Shown here one piece after another: positions 9,946 to 21,138 of a stretch of 64,000 nt of DNA. The notes under the pieces were generated by a model. It searched no databases. It was given only the letters and a program-made list of their open reading frames with translations, and had not been told where the DNA came from. The DNA lies in NCBI GenBank assembly GCA_051530055.1, contig CM121343.1:3472001-3536000 (forward strand). The letters run 5' to 3'. Source of the DNA: Neoechinorhynchus agilis. Lineage: Eukaryota; Acanthocephala. A program made the position numbers and the translations under genes. Position 1 is the stretch's first letter. Each line of letters starts with the position of its first letter.

Positions 9946-11005
9946 GGTCCTCACAATGTACCTTTGGGTCCTCAACAGGTACCTTTGGGTCCTCAACAGG
10001 TACTTTGTTTCCTAAACAGGTATCTTTGGGTCCTCAACAGGTACCTTTATGCCCTCACAATGTACCTTTAGGTCCTCACAATGTACCTTTGGGTCATCAA
10101 CAGGTACCTTTGGGTCCTCAATAGGTACCTTTGCCCTCACAAGTACCTTTGGTCCTCACAATGTACCTTTGGGTCATCAACAGGTACCTTTGGGTCCTCA
10201 ATAGGTACCTTTGGGTCCTAAACAGGTACCTTTGGGTCCTAAACAGGTACCTATTGGCCCTCAACAGGTACCTCTGGGTCCTCAACAGGTACCTATGGGC
10301 CCTCAACAGGTACCTTTAGGTCCTAAACAGGTACCTATTGACCCTCAACAGGTACCTCTGGGTCCTCAACAGGTACTTTGTTTCCTAAACAGGTATCTTT
10401 GGGTCCTCAACAGGTACCTTTATGCCCTCACAATGTACCTTTAGGTCCTCACAATGTACCTTTGGGTCATCAACAGGTACCTATTGGCCCTCAACAGGTA
10501 CCTCTGGGTCCTCAACAGGTACCTATGGGCCCTCAACAGGTACCTTTAGGTCCTAAACAGGTACCTATTGACCCTCAACAGGTACCTCTGGGTCCTCAAC
10601 AGGTACTTTGTTTCCTAAACAGGTATCTTTGGGTCCTCAACAGGTACCTTTATGCCCTCACAATGTACCTTTAGGTCCTCACAATGTACCTTTGGGTCAT
10701 CAACAGGTACCTTTGGGTCCTCAATAGGTACCTTTGGGTCCTAAACAGGTACCTTTGGGTCCTAAACAGGTACCTTTGGGTCCTAAACAGGTACCTATTG
10801 GCCCTCAACAGGTACCTCTGGGTCCTCAACAGGTACCTATGGGCCCTCAACAGGTACCTTTAGGTCCTCAACAGGTACCTTTGGGTGATCACAATGTACC
10901 TTTAGGTCCTCGCAATGTACCTTTGGGTCCTCAACAGGTACCTTTAGGTCCTCAACAGGTACCTTTGGGTCCTCAACATGTATTTTTGGGCCCGCAGGTA
11001 CCTTT
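9946..11005 (+). repeat. 21-base minisatellite with higher-order repeats
   Basis: About 50 tandem copies of a 21-base unit of the type GGTACCTTTGGGTCCTCAAC plus A, each with a GGTACC palindrome. The unit length is a multiple of three, so one frame reads as a heptad, VPLGPQQ. Variants (GTCCTAAACA, CTCACAATG, TTATGCCC) occur in a fixed order: the block beginning GGTACTTTGTTTCCTAAACA appears near 10001, 10373 and 10606. The last two are 233 bases apart, so the array evolved by block duplication. No transcript evidence supports the heptad ORFs as protein. Confidence 0.95.
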
Positions 11006-11560
11006 TATCTTAACTGGGACATGGATTTCAATTAAAATTATGTTGCCCCTTCTAAGAATTGGAATGTGAGTGTCGTCGTTGATAATGTTGACATCGAAAC
11101 AGTAGCTACTTTATTTTTCAGAAAAACTCACAAACCACACACGCGACATATAGTAATGGTGTTATCGATCGGCGCTTTGTGTAGTGAGTGAATTATCGAT
11201 CTCCGCTTAGCGTTTAAATACCGTTTCGATTTGTCATTCACCACAGTCGTTAGCAGCTTAAAATCAACTCCGTTCCAAGGACGGAACAATATTTTGCAAG
11301 GAATCGGGTGAATTAAATGTTTAAAAATCCTATAATGCATCTTTGCCAGCTTATTCTAAAGATCTCCGCATTGAAATTAAACCGAAAATTCTGATTTATT
11401 CAGCTGAAATCTTAAGTCAACGTATCGTCTCGTTTTGGTCCACGGAAGTATTTCATTGATGGTGGCGGTTACAATTAACAGTTGGCACGCTTCAGATCCA
11501 ACGAGTGGTCGATTGCATTTCAAAGAAATTGCGATTATGCTGATTTCCTTGTTTTAGATA
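11006..11560. other. Upstream region of NUP35
   Basis: No convincing exon. A T-rich acceptor-like GTTTTAG ends at 11557, four bases before the NUP35 ATG. It marks either a 5' UTR intron or a trans-splice site. Confidence 0.4.
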
Positions 11561-14500
11561 ATGTTCCAAAAAGATGTGGACGATGCCTCAAAGTCCGATG
11601 CGGTTGCGAATTCGAGTTTGTCATATTTTCTTGGAAACCCGACGGATACTTCTTCGGATGCGAATCTGGTTGGGAATGATGAAGATACGTCAATGAGGTA
11701 ACTGTCGTCCTTGTGATTAGAAACCATTGTCTCTCTCTCAGGTCCGGACCACCCGTTGCAACTATTTTTTCGAGACACACACCTACGAAATCATTTAATA
11801 TGTCATTTGACCAACAGGAAGACGTTTTATTCGACGATTCTAGCCAATCATGTTCCAACCTAAAAGTAGGAAATACACAAAGATACAACCGGTCGTCTTC
11901 ACTTTATAAAGCATTAAATGCATCGTAAGTTCTAGGTTTCTTCCTTTTCCCACTGGAAATTAGATAATCGTCCGTCACTTCTACTGAATTTTATATGTTT
12001 AGATCAAAATTTTCAGATCTCAATTGGATTTTTTCTCAAATGTTTTTATTGGCACCGATATCTCGGCTGTAGCCCAAAATGAATTCATTCTTCCACTCTT
12101 ATTGTTGGCTATTCGTAGAATTTTCAGATCTCATTTGGATTTTTTCTTAAATGTTTTTATTGGCACCGATATCGCGGCTGTAGCCCAAAATGAATTCATT
12201 CTTCCACTCTTATTGGTGGCTATTCGTAGAATTTTCAGATCTCAATTGCTTTGGATTTTTTCTTAAATGTTTTTATTGGCACCGATATCTCGGCTGTAGC
12301 CCAAAATGAATTCATTCTTCCACTCTTATTGTTGGCTATTCGTAGAATTTTCAGATCTCAATTGGATTTTTTCTTAAATGTTTTTATTGGCACCGATATC
12401 TCGGCTGTAGCCTAAAATGAATTCATTCTTCCACTCTTATTGTGGCTATTCGTAGAATTTTCAGATCTCAATTGGATTTTTTCTTAAATGTTTTTATTGC
12501 ACCGATATCTCGGCTGTAGCCTAAAATGAATTCATTCTTCCACTCTTATTGGTGGTATTCGTAGAATTTTCAGATCTCAATTGCTTTGTTTTTTCTTAAA
12601 TGTTTTTATTGGCACCGATATCTCGGCTGTAGCCTAAAATGAATTCATTCTTCCACTCTTATTGGTGGTATTCGTAGAATTTTCAGATCTCAACTTGTTT
12701 TTTCTTAAATGTTTTTATTGCACCGATATCCGGCTGTAGCCTAAAATGAATTCATTCTTCCACTCTTATTGGTGGCTATTCGTAGAATTTTCAGATCTCA
12801 ATCTTTGGATTTTTTCTTAAATGTTTTTATTGGCACCGATATCTCGGCTGTAGCCTAAAATGAATTCATTCTTCCACTCTTATTGGTGGCTATTCGTAGA
12901 ATTTTCAGATCTCAATTGGATTTTTTCTTAAATGTTTTTATTGGCACCGATATCTCGGCTGTAGCCTAAAATGAATTCATTCTTCCACTCTTATTGGTGG
13001 TTATTCGTAGAATTTTCAGATCTCAATTGCTTTGGATTTTTTCTTAAATGTTTTTATTGACACCGATATCGCGGCTGTAGCCTAAAATGAATTCATTCTT
13101 CCACTCTTATTGGTGGCTATTCGTAGAATTTTCAGATCTCAATTGCTTTGGATTTTTTCTTAAATGTTTTTATTGGCACCGATATCTCGGCTGTAGCCTA
13201 AAATGAATTCATTCTTCCACTCTTATTGTTGGCTATTCGTAGAATTTTCAGATCTCAATTGCTTTGGATTTTTTCTTAAATGTTTTTATTGGCACCGATA
13301 TCTCGGCTGTAGCCTAAAATGAATTCATTCTTCCACTCTTATTGTTGGCTATTCGTAGAATTTTCAGATCTCAATTGGATTTTTTCTTAAATGTTTTTAT
13401 TGGCACCGATATCTCGGCTGTAGCCTAAAATGAATTCATTCTTCCACTCTTATTGGTGGTTATTCGTAGAATTTTCAGATCTCAATTGCTTTGGATTTTT
13501 TCTTAAATGTTTTTATTGACACCGATATCGCGGCTGTAGCCTTAAATGAATTCATTCTTCCACTTTTATTGGTGGCTATTCGTAGAATTTTCAGATCTCA
13601 ATTGCTTTGGGTTTTTTCTTAAATGTTTTTACTGGCACTGATATCTAGGTTGTTTCTCCGAAATCTTTCGGAATCAATAAATTCTATTAAAATTTTAACG
13701 CCATATAAAAAACGTGAACAATTCAATCTTCAAAGACGTAACGTTATTTGAAAGTTTCTCACATTTTTGCCCTAAGATGGGGCACGCTTTCATCGATAGA
13801 AAATTTTTCTGTACTCTGTTCGATAAAACGTATTTTATTGAGTCATTGAATACTTAAAATTCAAAAAAGTGTTTTTTTTGAGGGATAAATGCCATCAAAA
13901 CTCCAATTTACGATAAATTTAGAAGTAGACATTTGAAATTGGAGAGTATATCATCTCGCCTTTGCATAATTCCGATTTAAAGCTATCCCTATCAGTTTTT
14001 AAAGGCTTACTGATCGTTTATTTCCCTAACTTCAATTCGAATTCCTTATTCACTTACCTCTCTTTGTTTTAAAATTTCATCATATTCCTTTTTTTAATCT
14101 AATTTTTACGGAATATTTCCTGTAAACCAAGTCTGAATTTGAATAAAACATCTAAGAGGGCATTTCAATGATTGTATTATTGTTATTAGAAGAAAACAAC
14201 ATGTAAATGGTTCTCAAGACGAGTCAAATCCTGACGATAACCGCTACCTTCGAGATGATGACCGATGTTGGGTGACCGTATTCGGTTTTCAGAGTGACGA
14301 CGTAGAGCGAGTAAAATCGGAATTTTACAAATTCGGGAAAATAATTGAAATTAGGGTTTGTAGGTTTCTGAGACTTTCAGTTTCATTAAACCATCTCAGT
14401 AGGTTTCAAGTCAATTAACATGGATGCACATTCACTACAGATCCGAGTTCAATGCAAGGCAAGCGTTGCGCAGGAATGGACACATGTTCAGACGAAGGTC

Positions 14501-14795
14501 CGGACGATGTTTCATCGTTGGAGTTGTTCAAAGAGGCATTTCAATTTATGATGAAACTAAAGACAATTCTCAAATCAATGAACTCGATTACATTTCTGAA
14601 ATACAAAGAGCAAGTATAAGTAATGATCAATCGTACTTAGAACGTAGAAAGAGTTTGCCACAGCGTTCTAATTCTATTTCAGTTGGCACGCAGCAATCGA
14701 AGATAAGGATTCTGAAAGTACCGCGTACAAAACGTCAAAATAGCCAATCCTCTAGCTGGACGGCTATGTTTACCCGCCTTTTTTGGCAGTGGTGA
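11561..14795 (+). CDS. NUP35: Nucleoporin NUP35 (Nup53), four exons
   Basis: Proposed exons are 11561-11697, 11742-11924, 14190-14355 and 14403-14795. All junctions are GT-AG and keep one frame, giving about 292 residues. Exons 3-4 encode the NUP35-type RRM, starting at DDRCWVTVFGFQSDDVERV and continuing across the last junction into WMHIHYRSEFNARQAL. This matches the family signature WVTVFGF ... WMHIxYxS. Upstream, SYFLGNP and GPPVATIF fit the conserved N-terminal motifs. The C-terminus SSSWTAMFTRLFWQW fits the amphipathic membrane-binding tail that usually ends in a Trp. NUP35 bridges the inner-ring scaffold and the nuclear membrane in the pore complex. Intron 2 is enlarged to 2.27 kb by a satellite array, whereas introns 1 and 3 are about 45 bases. 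Confidence 0.88.
12010..13660 (+). repeat. ~110-base satellite array inside NUP35 intron 2
   Basis: About 15 tandem copies of 108-117 bases, each with TTTTCAGATCTCAATTG, AAATGTTTTTATTGGCACCG, ATATCTCGGCTGTAGCC and ATTCATTCTTCCACTCTTA. Length differences come mainly from GCTTT insertions or losses and single-base indels. The array lies wholly between exons 2 and 3 of NUP35 in the transcribed strand. Each unit carries its own TTTTCAG, an acceptor-like sequence. Confidence 0.95.
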
Positions 14796-15825
14796 ATGTT
14801 GATGAAGTAGCGTCTTCTTCATATATCGACTGATACTCCGCATTAGTCGTCAAAAAAGAAACGATAAATGCGTATCCGACTCAGGAATAAGCAATATCAT
14901 ACGGCCGACTTTCTCGGACAATTTATACGTTTAACTGACTGTGTGTTTGTGCGTATGAAAATATCGAATGCACCCTATGCCCCGCCGTTGATTGATTTTA
15001 GCATTAAGGCATATAATGAAAAAGTTCCATGGATTTCGCACGTGTTTTGTTAGAATTAAATTTTTTATCTCTTGAAAGTTTTTAATTTGATTTTTATCGA
15101 CGAAATTCACCATCGCTGGCATGAAATCATACTTTAAGAAATTATATTTAAAATATTTTACTTGCTGTTTGTATCAAGTGACGTTTCGTGAAATATGATT
15201 GGCTACACTAATTAAGGGTTGCATAATCGCACGAATTTGTGTCACCATTATTAATTAGACTGTAACTTGTTTTTTTTTCAAATAAAATTGCATCATTTTG
15301 AATAATTTACCTTTGAAGGGCGTTAGATTTTCGTGAAAAAAATTTAATCTAAAAATAAAGTCTTATTAAGAAAACGAATATCGTTCCTGATTTTAAATTC
15401 AAATTCATCATTGCGTGTGATGAGACAAGTTGATTGTTGCTATAAAAATAGGAAGGTATGTGGTGGTGCACTTGATGAAAGTCTATTTCTTTTCAGTTCG
15501 CAGGATTTATACTTGCAAATTAGAATGCGCGGTCATTTGGCATCACGGTTTTCGATACCACTCAAATCCAATGGCGATCTTCTTTTGTTTCACTAGAAGC
15601 ATAGGAATCTTTAAGAACATAATCGACTGCTAAAGCGGTTCTGATTTCACGTTCAATCATCGAGCTTTTTAGCTCAAGAAGTTTTATTTTTTGCTTCTAG
15701 TTGCTTACTTTAGAGAGTCACAAGAACACGTAATAATAAACACGTTTTATTGATTTAGAAAAACGATCCATACACTTGCCAGCATCTATCTTTGCTGAAG
15801 TTGTCTGGATGTCGGATGTTGAGGC
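14796..15825. other. Intergenic region downstream of NUP35
   Basis: AT-rich sequence with several short ORFs of about 60 codons and no recognisable domain or splice structure. I see no supported gene here. Confidence 0.4.
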
Positions 15826-18263
15826 AGGGAGGTGGGATTTGTCTTTGGAAGGTGGGATTTGTCTTTGGAGGTGGGATTTGTCTTTGGAAGGTGGGATTTG
15901 TCTTTGGAAGGTGGGATTTGTCTTTGGAGGTGGGATTTGTCTTTGGAGGTGGGATTTGTCTTTGGAGGTGGGATTTGTCTTTGGAAGGTGGGATTTGTCT
16001 TTGGAAGGTGGATTTGTCTTGGAGGTGGGATTTGTCTTTAGTGGATTTGTCTTTGGAGATTTGTCTTGAGGTGGGATTTGTCTTTGGAAGGTGGGATTTG
16101 TCTTTGGAGGTGGGATTTGTCTTTGGAGGTGGGATTTGTCTTTGGAAGGTGGGACTTTGGGAGGTGGGATTTGTCTTTGGAGGTGGGATTTGTCTTTGGA
16201 GGTGGGATTTGTCTTTGGAGGTGGGATTTGTCTTTGGAGGTGGGATTTGTCTTTGGAGGTGGGATTTGTCTTTGGAAGGTGGGATTTGTCTTTGGAGGTG
16301 GGATTTGTCTTAGGTGGGATTTGTCTTTGGAGGTGGGATTTGTCTTTGGAAGGTGGGATTTGTCTTTGGAGGTGGGATTTGTCTTTGGAGGTGGGATTTG
16401 TCTTTGGAGGTGGGATTTGTCTTTGGAAGGTGGGATTTGTCTTTGGAAGGTGGGATTTGTCTTTGGAAGGTGGGATTTGTCTTTGGAAGGTGGGATTTGT
16501 CTTTGGAAGGTGGGATTTGTCTTTGGAAGGTGGTATTTGTCTTTGGAAGGTGGGATTTGTCTTTGGAAGGTGGGATTTGTCTTTGGAAGGTGGGATTTGT
16601 CTTTGGAGGTGGGATTTGTCTTTGGAGATGGGATTTGTCTTTGGAAGGTGGGATTTGTCTTTTGAGGTGGGATTTGTCTTTGGAGGTGGGATTTGTCTTT
16701 GGAAGGTGGGATTTGTCTTTGGAAGGTGGGATTTGTCTTTGGAAGGTGGGATTTGTCTTTGGAAGGTGGGATTTGTCTTTGGAAGGTGGGATTTGTCTTT
16801 GGAGGTGGGATTTGTCTTTGGAGGTGGGATTTGTCTTTGGAGGTGGGATTTGTCTTTGGAAGGTGGGATTTGTCTTTGGAAGGTGGGATTTGTCTTTGGA
16901 AGGTGGGATTTGTCTTTGGAGGTGGGATTTGTCTTGGAGGTGGGATTTGTCTTTGGAGGTGGGATTTGTCTTTGGAGGTGGGATTTGTCTTTGGAAGGTG
17001 GGATTTGTCTTTGGAGGTGGGATTTGTCTTTGGAAGGTGGGATTTGTCTTTGGAAGGTGGGATTTGTCTTTGGAAGGTGGGATTTGTCTTTGGAGGTGGG
17101 ATTTGTCTTTGGAGGTGGGATTTGTCTTTGGAAGGTGGGATTTGTCTTTGAGTGGTTGTCTTTGGAGGTGGGATTTGTCTTTGGAAGGTGGGATTTGTCT
17201 TTGGAAGGTGGGATTTGTCTTTGGAGGTGGGATTTGTCTTTGGAAGGTGGGATTTGTCTTTGGAGGTGGGATTTGTCTTTGGAAGGTGGGATTTGTCTTT
17301 GGAAGGTGGGATTTGTCTTTGGAGGTGGGATTTGTCTTTGGAGGTGGGATTTGTCTTTGGAGGTGGGATTTGTCTTTGGAGGTGGGATTTGTCTTTGGAG
17401 GTGGGATTTGTCTTTGGAAGGTGGGATTTGTCTTTGGAAGGTGGGATTTGTCTTTGGAAGGTGGGATTTGTCTTTGGAAGGTGGGATTTGTCTTTGGAGG
17501 TGGGATTTGTCTTTGGAGGTGGGATTTGTCTTTGGAAGGTGGGATTTGTCTTTGGAGGTGGGATTTGTCTTTGGAGGTGGGATTTGTCTTTGGAAGGTGG
17601 GATTTGTCTTTGGAAGGTGGGATTTGTCTTTGGAAGGTGGGATTTGTCTTTGGAAGGTGGGATTTGTCTTTGGAAGGTGGGATTTGTCTTTGGAGGTGGG
17701 ATTTGTCTTTGGAGGTGGGATTTGTCTTTGGAGGTGGGATTTGTCTTTGGAAGGTGGGATTTGTCTTTGGAAGGTGGGATTTGTCTTTGGAGGTGGGATT
17801 TGTCTTTGGAGGTGGGATTTGTCTTTGGAGGTGGGATTTGTCTTTGGAGGTGGGATTTGTCTTTGGAGGTGGGATTTGTCTTTGGAGGTGGGATTTGTCT
17901 TTGGAGGTGGATTTGTCTTGGAGGTGGGATTTGTCTTTGGAGGTGGGATTTGTCTTTGGAGGTGGGATTTGTCTTGGAGGTGGGATTTGTCTTTGGAAGG
18001 TGGGATTTGTCTTTGGAGGTGGGATTTGTCTTTGGAAGGTGGGATTTGTCTTTGGAAGGTGGGATTTGTCTTTGGAAGGTGGGATTTGTCTTTGGAAGGT
18101 GGGATTTGTCTTTGCTGGTGGGATTTGTCTTTGGAAGGTGGGATTTGTCTTTGGGGTGGGATTTGTCTTTGTAAGGTGGGATTTGTCTTTGGGGTGGGAT
18201 TTGTCTTTGGAAGGTGGGATTTGTCTTTGGAGGTGGGATTTGTCTTTGGAGGTGGGATTTGTC
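15826..18263 (+). repeat. 19/20-base minisatellite, ~125 copies, stop-free in all six frames
   Basis: Tandem copies of GGTGGGATTTGTCTTTGGAA (20 bases) alternate with a 19-base form lacking one A. Because the unit contains no stop in any frame on either strand and its length is not a multiple of three, very long ORFs (up to about 750 codons) appear on both strands with rotating reading. These ORFs are artefacts of the repeat. The plus strand has GG/GGG runs every 19-20 bases. Shorter degenerate units cluster at both ends (16010-16075 and 18110-18200). Confidence 0.97.
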
Positions 18264-18868
18264 ATGTGTGAATGGTTTAGATATCCGAAACATTATTTAA
18301 GATAGAATCTTCATCTAATTAAAAGTATAGTCAGCTTACTAATTGGACGAGTAAAAAATCATATTCCAGGCGGATGTCAATTGAGGTGTTGAAAGTTGCT
18401 TCAAAGCGGTTTAAAAGTGTGGCAATGAAATAATTCTGAAGAATAAAGACAAAAGTATAATTAAAAACCTAGCAATGAGCAACAGGAATCAATATCGATG
18501 ACGTTATGCAGCAAATCAGAATTTAAGGAGCTTAAAGATAATGCTAAAACTTCTTTATTTGAAAGATCGAGTGCGAATTCTTATACCAAACGATGGTTTT
18601 GAAATTTTGGAAGGAAGGCAAGTATATTTGGCGGATTGCCTTGTACATTTGCGTCTCTGATTTTTGCCGAGAGTTTGTTATCGGAAATATACTAAAAAAT
18701 TACTATTAGAATGTATCTTTTCTCCCAAAACGTTTACTAATAATTTCGCGAATGTTCTTTTTTTTCACGTAATCCAAAAACTATTAAGTATTTTTTACAA
18801 CCACCATTTGAAGATCTCAACCAATAGAAAAGGTAACTCCGCAATAGTAATTATCGATTGTACTTTAG
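18264..18868. other. Upstream region of the WD40-like gene
   Basis: No domain seen. TGTACTTTAG ends directly before the ATG at 18869, so an upstream exon or a trans-spliced leader is likely. Confidence 0.4.
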
Positions 18869-20140
18869 ATGCCAAATGAGGAACGTCATGATAATGCCGC
18901 ATTGGGAAATTCGAACTTATACTTTGATACATTGACTAATCGATATTACCTTCGCAATGGTTTCATGATGATGACTGAGGGGAGAATTCGATTAGCAAGT
19001 CGACCGCTTTGGAATCCTGCATTGACGAGGCCAATAAAGCACGTGCCGAATGGTATTTTATTGGCACGAAGACGACATATGCAGTTTACTGATTTCAGAA
19101 ATAAGGCCTTAGCGAACATCTATGCTCGATATGATGAACTCCAATGGCGAATGATCCACGAGTTTCCGTTTGCAATTGAGTTACTTTGCATCAATCCTAA
19201 TGGGAATGATGCATTTGTTATGAATTGTGGCAATAATGTACTTGCTGTGCAGGAATTGCCGCTTGGAGACAACGACCAATCGGATTTACCGGAAATAAAT
19301 CGAATCCCTGTTAATTTCACAAGAGGCGGATTTTACGATCAATCATCTGATTGGAAGCAAGTTTGGTCCGTAATCAATTCATACTCCAAACTCACTCGAC
19401 TTCAGGTTTTCGATTTTTCACGCAATAAGAAGCATGAAAGTGAGTTTTATGATTATACTAAGAAAATCACTTTCGTTCTTGATACCATAATCAATTTTGA
19501 ACTCACAAAATCTGCAGGATATAATGCGGATATAATCGACAACACTTACATCGTAGGGATGGAGGATTGTTGCTTGTACCAACAGGATGTTATTGATCAG
19601 CCGAATCAGTGGACAAAAATGTACAAACGATGCCGAATGCGATTCGTTAAACTCGTAAATGGTGAACGATACTTCTTTGCTTCCGATGGACGTAATATTG
19701 GAATATACGATATTCGATCGAAAAATACATTGTTCGCGAAAAATAGTTGTTATCCAACGGTTGGAGAATCTGTAAAATCCTTCGCAAGAATATATAGAAA
19801 TGATCAGATTGTGGTTCAGTTAACAAACGGACAAACTGATATCGTTGATGTACGTCTTACTCATTCACCAGTTTACAAATGTTTATTCGAAAAGCCATTT
19901 CTCGGCAATTTTAAACCTCAAATCGGTCTAATACGCACAAACAAAGACTTCACCATTGGCGCTTTTCTAGCAGAAGGGAAACTCATTATTCGCGATCTTT
20001 ATTTGAACCGTGAAGCGTGTATTGTGGACATTAGCAGTCTGGTCGATGAATTCAAACTTTCCCATGCTCATGTTGTACTCAAAAATGATGGTATATTACT
20101 CGCGTATGAAAATCAGCTGTTCACTAAAACTTTAAGATGA
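18869..20140 (+). CDS. Divergent WD40-repeat protein, DCAF4-like
   Basis: This is a single 423-codon frame. Near the N-terminus NSNLYFDTLTNRYYLRNG resembles the 'GFYYDxxxxRYF' opening of DCAF4/WDR21. The rest has the rhythm of WD repeats with weak GH and WD signatures, for example GERYFFASDGRNIGIYDIRS and FLAEGKLIIRDLYLN. The last blade, NDGILLAYENQLFTKTLR, also parallels DCAF4. DCAF4 proteins are substrate receptors of CUL4-DDB1 ubiquitin ligases. The family call rests on motif order by eye, and a generic WD40 protein is the alternative. The start is well placed, because a consensus acceptor (TACTTTAG) touches the ATG. Confidence 0.45.
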   Translation: MPNEERHDNAALGNSNLYFDTLTNRYYLRNGFMMMTEGRIRLASRPLWNPALTRPIKHVPNGILLARRRHMQFTDFRNKALANIYARYDELQWRMIHEFPFAIELLCINPNGNDAFVMNCGNNVLAVQELPLGDNDQSDLPEINRIPVNFTRGGFYDQSSDWKQVWSVINSYSKLTRLQVFDFSRNKKHESEFYDYTKKITFVLDTIINFELTKSAGYNADIIDNTYIVGMEDCCLYQQDVIDQPNQWTKMYKRCRMRFVKLVNGERYFFASDGRNIGIYDIRSKNTLFAKNSCYPTVGESVKSFARIYRNDQIVVQLTNGQTDIVDVRLTHSPVYKCLFEKPFLGNFKPQIGLIRTNKDFTIGAFLAEGKLIIRDLYLNREACIVDISSLVDEFKLSHAHVVLKNDGILLAYENQLFTKTLR

Positions 20141-20357
20141 TAAAAAGCCATCCTTTAAGCGCATGCCAAGGAAAACAAATATCGGTCGCATACTTTCAAG
20201 AATTTAAAGCCAGAGGCGTTTCCCAAATCGCTTCTCAAACTCTGTTCCTTTCTATGGTGTCATATTCTCATTTTAGACAGTTCTAATAGCCAATTTTAGC
20301 TGAGAAGTTCCCTATCGATCATCCTTGAAGAAAGTTGATCCAGGAAAAAGTTCAGTT

Positions 20358-20665
20358 CATTCCTGGTGCTTAGAAGTGTAACGAAGTGAACTTGCACAAA
20401 TGGATTAGGATCAAGCGCGAAACTTTTCCCTAAAATACCCTCTTTAATCCTGGCGCCCAAAATAAAACAGCTTTCACTCAATTAACCATTAATAATCACC
20501 ATCAGTTATTGTTCAAAAGCTTTAATAATCCTTGTAGTAAAATGATTCCGAGAGAAGGAGAATGTTGAATTGATCTCTTAGTCCATTCTTGGTGCTTAGA
20601 AGTGTAACGAAGTGAACTTGCACAAATGGATTTGGATCAAGCGCGAAACTTTTCCTTTAACACGT
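20358..20665. repeat. Direct repeat of ~75 bases
   Basis: TTAGAAGTGTAACGAAGTGA ... GATCAAGCGCGAAACTTTTCC occurs at about 20369-20440 and again at 20594-20663, nearly identical. No coding content is apparent. Confidence 0.6.
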
Positions 20666-20796
20666 TCGTTTTAATTCAAACGAGTTTAAACCGTTTATTT
20701 GTGAACTCTGAATGAGTTTTAATTTATGTGGGTATTAAGGCCGTAATCGTAGATTTTAGTTAAATTTTATCTAAAAGGGGCTGTGAGCAATTTTTT

Positions 20797-21055
20797 CGTT
20801 GTGTTTTTTACATATACGCCGAATGTGCAACGTGACGGAATTATCGATCCATCAAAAATCTTTCATTTTATTCCGTTGTTCGACTATGCAATCGCGTAAC
20901 TCAGGATTTATACTCGCAAGGAGTTACTTCGCTGATTGCATGGTGAAAAGTTGCCGTTTTTGAGATTGCAGCTACTGATAGATAATTCCCTGTGCAATGG
21001 TCGTTGAAACTTTAAAAGATTTTTTAGTTAATCTTCATTAAATGATAGAATTGAT
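20797..21055 (-). repeat. Dispersed repeat, inverted copy of 7768-8030
   Basis: Reverse complement of the repeat at 7.8-8.0 kb, including ACTATGCAATCGCGTAACTC and the flank TTGTGTTTTTTACATATACG. Both copies have the same extent on both sides, as expected of one mobile unit or a duplication. Confidence 0.75.
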
Positions 21056-21138
21056 ACGATTGTTTTAGAAGAATACATTTGTATTTATTTGCATCGTAGC
21101 TCAATACTCCGTCAAGGTTTTATTTTTTACTCTGAACA

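Noticed and set aside
9889-11069. Repetitive VPLGPQQ-type ORFs as a structural (cuticle- or elastin-like) protein gene.
   Set aside because: The ORFs are broken into short pieces in several frames by unit-length changes and stops, and no start, splice or signal peptide is convincing. Kept as minisatellite only.
16038-18293. A 751-codon minus-strand ORF and several 300-700-codon ORFs on both strands.
   Set aside because: All are produced by the stop-free 19/20-base minisatellite. Frames rotate and all six stay open, so there is no evidence for protein.
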